The notes beneath the pieces are model-generated. The model did not search any database. It was not told where the DNA came from and saw only the letters and a list, made by a program, of their open reading frames with translations. A program made the translations under genes and the position numbers. From Plantago ovata (Eukaryota > Streptophyta > Magnoliopsida > Lamiales > Plantaginaceae): DNA of 64,000 nt. The DNA is taken from positions 106,453,982 to 106,517,981 of the forward strand of contig CM051457.1 of NCBI GenBank assembly GCA_028274465.1, read 5' to 3'. Shown piece after piece: positions 58,315 through 64,000 of this stretch (positions within the stretch are counted from its first letter, which is position 1; the number at the start of each line of letters is the position of its first letter).

Positions 58315-59862
58315 TTACCAAGGTGAACTAGTACCCTCTCTGACAGAAGGTGACTGGGAACCTACAGTGCTTTCCTTTCCCAGCCTAGACACACTCCTGA
58401 CGCTTTTAGGAGTACTCACTCCTGGGCTTGCACTGCGGTAACTAGCTCTCAGAGATTCATCTATGGACCGAGAAGACTTGGCAATTGCATTCTTCATAAA
58501 CTTCCTGGCAGCAGGTGAAAGTGTCTTTCCATGTGGACTTGCACTTCCTCCTCTAAGTGGTGAATGCAATGGTGGTTTCTGAAACATCTTTGACCTCTCA
58601 CTGAGTTTCCTTGCAGCCTCCCTGGAAAGAGAATGTGCCTTTATATCCCTTGAAGGTGGCAGCGGTATTTTGAACTGAGGCCCACCACCACTACCACCAA
58701 TGTCAATTGGCGTATCCTCCTGCTCTAATCTCAGCGGTGTCCCCTCAATTTCTCCCCAGGTTATAAAAGGAGACTCGTCTGCCCCCGGAGCAGGAGAAGG
58801 TGTTTTAACAAAGTTATATCCATTCGCAGCTTTCTTCTCAGACTCAACATAAAACCTACTCGGCGTCTTCTTTAAATCCTCCAAATCATACTTCTTCATC
58901 TTATCGTCGTCCCTACGCAACATCGGACCTGGAGTCGACCCAGCAACAGGCGCATAAAGCACTGCGATCTCATCATCAGCATTCTTCAACCCAGCAACAT
59001 CCAGATCCTTAGCATGGAAACGAGTATTCGACTTGTTTATCTCCTTAGTCAAACCCTTCAGTCTCTGCGCTCTTTCCTCCTCGGTCAAAGGCATCTCCCC
59101 TCTATCAGCTGGATGATACATCAGAAGGTTCTTCGCCGTGTACTTCCAACCTTCCAACGTATGTACAGGCTGGTCCGACGTCCCGTATCCATCCGTAGCA
59201 ACTAGCTCACGCTTGTTTGCCCCCTCTATCATGTTACCCTCTCCCGTGTTCCCGGCTTCTAACAAGTGTGCATACTTCTCCTCCCTCCTACGGTTAGTTT
59301 TATCCATTAGTTTCGAGAAGCTCTCGTTATCCTCACTAGTATACCTCCTAAAAAACTCATCAAGGGACAGCGAAGTGTCAACTCCATCCTCCTCATCATC
59401 ACCGCCCTCCAAATCAAAACCAGGATTCAAATTCAACCCACTCTCTTTAAAAACGGAAGGCGTAATAGACGGGTTGCGAAAATAGGACGAACCAGGGGTA
59501 CCTGTAGTGGACCGGACCGAAGAGCCCGAATCTCCAGCTCCAGACTTGCATAAACGACGACGTTCGAGAATCTTAAGCTGAGCATCACGGATGAGAACCG
59601 GATCACGGCTACGAACAGCCTGGAGCCAATCGAGGCGATCTCGAAGCTTGGGGATGTCGGGGAAGTAGTCTCGCTCGATTATCTTCTCAATTGCAGCAAC
59701 GTATCTGTCCTCGTCCAACACGACGGCGCTACGGTTGCGCTTGCGGGTGGAAGAAGACGAAACTACGGCGGAATTGTTAGGGTTAGGGTTTTGCTGATCG
59801 GAAGAAGGGGCTGGTGATGGGGTTGAGAGATGGCGAGGAGAGTGACCTGGAGATAGCAACAT
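58315..59862 (-). CDS. ESS2: ESS2/DGCR14 splicing-associated protein
   Basis: Intact single-exon gene, 515 residues. Members of the ESS2 (Es2, DGCR14) family are nuclear proteins linked to the spliceosome C complex and 3' splice-site choice. Visible family features: an N-terminal block LDEDRYVAAIEKIIERDYFP followed by LRDRLDWLQAV (about 50-85); the TSLSLDEFFRRYTSEDNESF segment (near 175-195); a K/R-rich central part; DESPFITWGEIEGTPLRLE (about 365-385), a signature of the family; and a Ser/Pro-rich C-terminal tail with several SP sites. The length agrees with other plant ESS2 proteins. The start at 59862 gives the usual short Pro/Ser-rich leader. The short 5' flank (59863-60000) is the likely promoter; no TATA was seen, as is common for housekeeping genes. 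Confidence 0.95.
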   Translation of the reverse strand: MLLSPGHSPRHLSTPSPAPSSDQQNPNPNNSAVVSSSSTRKRNRSAVVLDEDRYVAAIEKIIERDYFPDIPKLRDRLDWLQAVRSRDPVLIRDAQLKILERRRLCKSGAGDSGSSVRSTTGTPGSSYFRNPSITPSVFKESGLNLNPGFDLEGGDDEEDGVDTSLSLDEFFRRYTSEDNESFSKLMDKTNRRREEKYAHLLEAGNTGEGNMIEGANKRELVATDGYGTSDQPVHTLEGWKYTAKNLLMYHPADRGEMPLTEEERAQRLKGLTKEINKSNTRFHAKDLDVAGLKNADDEIAVLYAPVAGSTPGPMLRRDDDKMKKYDLEDLKKTPSRFYVESEKKAANGYNFVKTPSPAPGADESPFITWGEIEGTPLRLEQEDTPIDIGGSGGGPQFKIPLPPSRDIKAHSLSREAARKLSERSKMFQKPPLHSPLRGGSASPHGKTLSPAARKFMKNAIAKSSRSIDESLRASYRSASPGVSTPKSVRSVSRLGKESTVGSQSPSVREGTSSPW

Positions 59863-60299
59863 GATTGGTGAGATCGAGAGGTATGGAGTCGGCTAGGATC
59901 GGAAGGGAGAGAAATCAGGGTTTGGGAAATTGGGAATTTTGAGCTTCGAATTTGCAGAGGTAGAAGAAATGGGGAATTTTTGGCGGTTGGATTAATATTT
60001 ACTTTTTGCTGTTTGTGTTTTATTTTTTATTTATAGTACTTTTTTATTAGGAGCCACCGATAACCAACCGGATTAATTCCCTTTTCCTCGTTTTGTTATT
60101 TTTATTTTTATATATAAGCTGAAAAGGTGAAATATTTCATAAAATAAAATAAATAGTGAAAAATACGGTAAAACATGGCTAGAATAGTTAACTTCTTAAT
60201 TCTTTATTTTTGAAAATATTATATTGTATTAATTAAAATTTTAAAACTTCATCTATTTTTTAAAAGAGTAAAAAAAATATAAAAACTTCATTTATATTT

Positions 60300-60545
60300 A
60301 TAAAATTGTTTTTTACATCTACCACCCCTACTAGACAACCCAAATTACAGATAAGTCCCTCTTAATCAAATTATTACATGTAGGTTCAAAATTCCAAAAT
60401 TAGTTTGACCAACTTAAGGTTTAGTGTTCAATATCTTGAACCCAAATATGGCCTTAACATTTTTTTTTTCCCTTCCTTCTTCCTCCTCCTCCTTCCTTCT
60501 TCTTCTTTCCGATTAATCGGAGTTGTACAACTCCGTTCAGATTGA
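60300..60545. repeat. Foldback-element arm (solo)
   Basis: The sequence ttacatctaccacccctact, then gtccctcttaatcaaattat and a long C/T-rich tract ending atcggagttgtacaactccg, matches the left half and centre of the foldback element at 62336-63050. The opposite arm is absent. Confidence 0.65.
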
Positions 60546-61164
60546 ACCAAATTCCACATTTATGATCCCTTCCTTATTAACAACCAAATAAGCAAAATGT
60601 TAATGTACAAACTCAATGAAGACTTTGCAATTCCCTTGTGTAAGCAAACAACATCTATATGTAATGATATAGGTTCTTTATGTTTGCCGCATTATTACAT
60701 CAGACTCAAAGGTGGCTCGATTATTATACGTTTTGAGAAACATTGACCAATATTCTAAACTATATAATGATGATATAGGTTAACTGTAACTGCCATCGGA
60801 AAGCAAATTATTACAAAGGGCAGGATGATATATGTGAAGAATGTTGAATATAAGGTATTCATACACCATTATGGTTCTCTCATCTTTTTATCTTGCCAAC
60901 TTCCTAATTGTAGTATATCCCTTTCTAAATAATTAATTTCCTATTTGAATTAGTTATCATGACTATAAAACAAGGATAATCTTTAACTAATGTATAATGT
61001 TGTCACTTTACTTATCTCCATGATATGTATTTAATCATGGGTAGTTATATTTATATGTTATATTCTTTTGAGTTACTAATAATTAAGAAAGTTTTAGAAC
61101 CGTAATTGTTTGCGTGCTTAACTTTCTCTCTCTAAAAAACCCTAGATAGAGATTCTCTGCGAAA
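60546..61164. other. No recognised gene
   Basis: AT-rich sequence; the last part is the probable 5' leader of the LINE ORF1 at 61165. Confidence 0.4.
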
Positions 61165-61801
61165 ATGGTGAAACGTGGTAGGCCGACTAAGCAACAACGT
61201 CAAGCTACGAAAGCACAGAGCTCAACGACGACTCCTCCGGTGGAGTCCAATCGGCGGGGGGATTTGGGGAGAGAACAGCCCACGAGTGGTGTGAGTTTAA
61301 ATGAAAACCCAATCGCGGCGTTAGAATCAACTGGTACTGCTATGGTTCCGCCGGCTTTAACAGCACTAACGGTTGTGCGGCCGGATGTAGGTGGTGCGAA
61401 TAGGCTAGTTAGTCCGATTGAGAGGCAGCACCCTGCTCGCCGTCTTATTTGGACTGGCTTGCCGATTGAGAATGAGGGATCTGGAGATGAAATTGCATCC
61501 ATTCATGCTCAGGAGGAGCCACAGGTAACATATGCGCAAGCTTTAAGAGGTAATCGATTAGCTGTAAATGGTATTAGCCTTGATTATGTGGTTCCGAGTA
61601 TGGATGAAGAAGGTCCCTGTGTTGAGGTAACTGATGATGATTTAGTAGGGGAAGAGAAGAAATGGGATCATACTTTGGTGCTATATGTGATTGGGGTTGA
61701 ACATACTTTAGGGTATATGGAGCAGTTTGTTGAAAAAGTGTGGAAGGATTTTGCTATTCCTGTATTGCAATAAGTATGATGATAGCTTCTTCCTGGCTAG
61801 A
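61165..61801 (+). pseudogene. L1-type LINE ORF1, 5' part
   Basis: The frame starts MVKRGRPTKQQRQATKAQSS, has a Thr/Pro/Gly-rich N terminus and enters a DUF4283 domain (HTLVLYVIGVEHTLGYMEQF, then VWKDFAIPVLQ). A stop at 61771 ends that frame; two bases later another frame continues the domain as KYDDSFFLARFES up to the insertion at 61810. The rest of ORF1 resumes at 63426. Confidence 0.85.
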
Positions 61802-61809
61802 TTTGAGTC

Positions 61810-63417
61810 CTATGTTTTGAATCTCGCCGGGTCAACCCGGGTTGACCCGGTTTAACCGGTAATCGGAAGCTTAAGCGGGACGATTCCATGAGAACTCCGA
61901 AAAATCTCGGAAACCGGGATTTTCTGAGATTTTAGCCGGTTAAATCCGGGTTGACACGGATTTTATTAAAAAAAAAAAGGAAAGGAGGCGTAGATCTGAA
62001 AATTAACTGGAAGTGTAGATCTGAGAAAGAAGTAGAGGAAGTAGTAGATCTTAGAATTCAGAAGATAAAAAGTGGTACAAACAGACTCGTTGTTGCTTAA
62101 GGATTGGTAATTAGAAAGTTTCGTTGCATCGCTTACAAGAGGGGATTAGGTGTCAAGCAGTGTAGTACCATAATGACCCAAGAGCAGAAAAACATGGCGA
62201 AAGAAGTGATTTTTTTTAGCTGCTTAGATCTGTTTATTGGCTCATATTTGTGATTCAAGATTTAAGCAATTAGAAGAAAAGAAAGAAGGAGGCGAAGAGA
62301 AGAAAGATGGACAGAGAAATGAATTAAGGGCTTCTTACATATACTACCCTTATTAGTTCTTTTTATTACAGATAGACCCTCGTTAGTCAAACAATTACAT
62401 CCAACACCCTTGTTAGATAGATTTAATTACACCTAAACCCACAAATTTGACTTTTGGCGAATTAAATCAATGTAAAGACATTTTTACCCTTGGTCAAATA
62501 TTGAATTCTGACTTTGACCAAACAACTTCAATTTTCATTAATTACACATTAGCCTTAAATTTTTTTAATTTTACCAATTTGGTACTTAATAATTAAGGCA
62601 TATAACTTCTCTAAATTCAAAATTTGTCCCAAATTTTATTGCAACTAAGCCCTAATAAATTTTTTACTTTAAAATATCACTCAAAAAATTAAAAAAAAAA
62701 AAAAAGAAAGAAAAAACAGCAAATCGGAGCTGCACAGCTCCGATTTGCTCTGCCGCCACAGCTCCGATTGACCGGAGCTCCAGCCACTATTCTGAAAAAG
62801 GGAAGAGGAAAGGGAAAAAAAAATGAAGGAAGAAGAAAGAACAAGGAAGGAAGAGGAAAGAAATTAAAAAGGAGAAACAAAGGGCCTAGTTGCAATAAAA
62901 ATGTTAAGGCCATGTTTGGTCTAAATTTTCATTTTAGTTTGGTCAAAGTAAAAAGCTGATTTTGGACTCATATGTAATAGATTGACTAAGAGGGGATTAA
63001 ACGTAATTAGAGTGTTTAGTAGGGGTAGTGGATGTAAAATTGAGCTGTTAAAGTGCTAATAGACTAATAGTGACATGATGGAGTTGTAGTGCTATGTTCT
63101 CATCTTTTTTCCTTTTTTTTTTTCTTTTTTTATTACAATGAAACCCATAAGTTATTTTCATTTCATTCCATCAATAACTTTATAAATTACAGTTAGATCC
63201 TCACTTTTTTCAAATATTATTTCCAGAGTACATAAATGTAAAAATATGAAATATTGTTCAATATTATATTGTATTATTTCAAATTTTATTTATTATTATT
63301 AATTATATATAATTATGTATTTATGATGTCGTCCGAGACAAACCTCCGAGATAACCCGGGTTGACCCTTCTCAGGAGGTCGTCCGAGATGGACTCCGAGA
63401 CGAGATTCAAAACATTG
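61810..63417. mobile_element. hAT-like non-autonomous element, 1608 bp
   Basis: Flanked by an exact 8-bp duplication, tttgagtc (61802-61809 and 63418-63425), inside the LINE ORF1. The ends are inverted: left CTATGTTTTGAATCTCG, right (reverse complement) CAATGTTTTGAATCTCG. Both are followed by gggtcaacccgggtt-type sequence. Removing it restores the DUF4283 reading order FES|ADACDKV. Target length and short inverted ends fit hAT. No transposase; most of its length is another nested repeat. Confidence 0.85.
62336..63050. mobile_element. Foldback element nested in the hAT-like element
   Basis: The left arm (ttacatatactacccttatt onward) and the right arm (reverse complement ttacatccactacccctact onward) pair, with indels, over about 300 bases. 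The centre holds a 15-bp perfect palindrome with a 2-base spacer (62718-62749). Related arms occur at 60300-60545, 5130-5420 and 32718-32960, so this is a repeat family. No coding frame and no clear target duplication. Confidence 0.75.
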
Positions 63418-63425
63418 TTTGAGTC

Positions 63426-63992
63426 TGCAGATGCGTGTGATAAGGTGCTTCGGGGGGACCTTATTCTTTCAAAAGCCAACCATTAGTTTTGAAGAAGTGG
63501 TTCCGAGGATTTGAGTTTAATAAGGAGCAGTTGACAAAATTGCCAATATGGGTAAAACTTCCAAAGCTACCTTTTAATATGTGGGGTAAGACGAGCCTTC
63601 GAAAGTTTTCTAGTATGATTGGGGTCCCTATGCACACTGATGAGTGTAATCTGAGGCAAACTAAGGTAACTTTTGCTAGGATTTTGGTGGAGCTTGATTT
63701 GAGTCAGCCCATTAAGGATAGTATTCGAATAAAAGCAAAATGTGGTGTGGTTGAGCAGCATTTGGAGTATGAAAATCTGCCAGGGTTTTGTCAAAAGTGT
63801 CAATGTGTTGGACATTTTTGTAATGAAGCAGAAGAACAGGTTCCAGTCCCTAGGCAGCCTAGAAGGAGAAGAGTTGGCCAAAGGCAGCCTGGTGGTAATA
63901 GACAGAGGGGTCAATGGGTACAGGTTGGAGTTGCAGGACAAGAGAATCAACTTGTAGAAAATGTAGTATGTACAACAACCTGGTTCATCTGA
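63426..63992 (+). pseudogene. L1-type LINE ORF1, 3' part
   Basis: Continues the DUF4283 domain (PYSFKSQPLVLKKWFRGFEF; LPIWVKLPKLPFNMWGKTSL) followed by a zinc knuckle (FCQKCQCVGHFCNE) and an Arg/Gln/Pro-rich tail (QPRRRRVGQRQPGGNRQRGQ). A missing G in the run at about 63451-63456 shifts the frame before GGPY. The end runs to the window border, so ORF2 would be further right. Confidence 0.85.
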
Positions 63993-64000
63993 AAATGCTG

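Noticed and set aside
59014..59485. Plus-strand open frames over ESS2
   Set aside because: Antisense shadows of the 515-codon ESS2 gene.
62689..62913. Leu/Phe-rich minus-strand frame
   Set aside because: Translation of a purine/pyrimidine-biased tract in the foldback element; low complexity.

Overview
The window is a stretch of plant nuclear chromosome, most likely from a core eudicot. It is AT-rich, its genes carry GT-AG introns, and it is packed with plant-type transposons (CACTA, hAT-like, Stowaway, foldback, SINE, L1-type LINE and Ty1/copia). Its recognisable genes are plant families: a DUF313-type B3 protein, WNK11-like kinase, ESS2/DGCR14, nicotinamidase, a GH3 glucan exohydrolase and a hexokinase-like gene. 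The species cannot be fixed from the sequence alone.

Layout. About 0.95-34.0 kb is an old tandem duplication with three units. Unit A (947-6912) and unit C (15765 to about 34000) each carry, in order, exon 1 of a nicotinamidase gene (minus), a dead copia gag/pol fragment, an L1 ORF1 fragment (minus), a two-exon gene for an approximately 80-residue secreted peptide (plus), and the tail of a GH3 glucan exohydrolase gene (minus). Unit B (14276-15764) keeps only the end of this series. Unit C has since been enlarged by a 4-kb insert (16408-20406), a 7.76-kb CACTA transposon (21659-29418), a 94-bp LINE tail (29692-29785) and a Stowaway MITE (32456-32703). For three of these, unit A preserves a clear pre-insertion site. 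Between units A and B lie a duplicated noncoding block, a SINE, an intact single-exon B3 gene (10498-11448) and fragments of other genes.

From 34 to 46 kb is one exploded GH3 beta-glucosidase/glucan exohydrolase pseudogene on the minus strand. Its exons at 45.2-46.0, 41.4-42.1 and 34.0-34.5 kb are separated by LINE, copia, LTR-like and CACTA insertions. From 46 to 60 kb is quieter. It contains a two-exon WNK11-like kinase gene (48512-50146, minus), a frameshifted hexokinase-like pseudogene (about 53.3-54.9 kb, minus) and the intact intronless ESS2/DGCR14 splicing-factor gene (58315-59862, minus). The last 4 kb hold an L1 ORF1 split by an hAT-like element with an 8-bp target duplication and a foldback element nested inside it.

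Genes likely to be functional are the two secreted-peptide paralogues, the B3 gene, WNK and ESS2. They do not form a pathway; they are ordinary plant loci among transposons. The most interesting item is the peptide pair: signal peptide, variable middle and an identical C-terminal ESEGNNPGTN, with exon 2 strikingly more divergent than the flanking intron. This suggests a secreted signalling or defence peptide under diversifying selection or sequence exchange.
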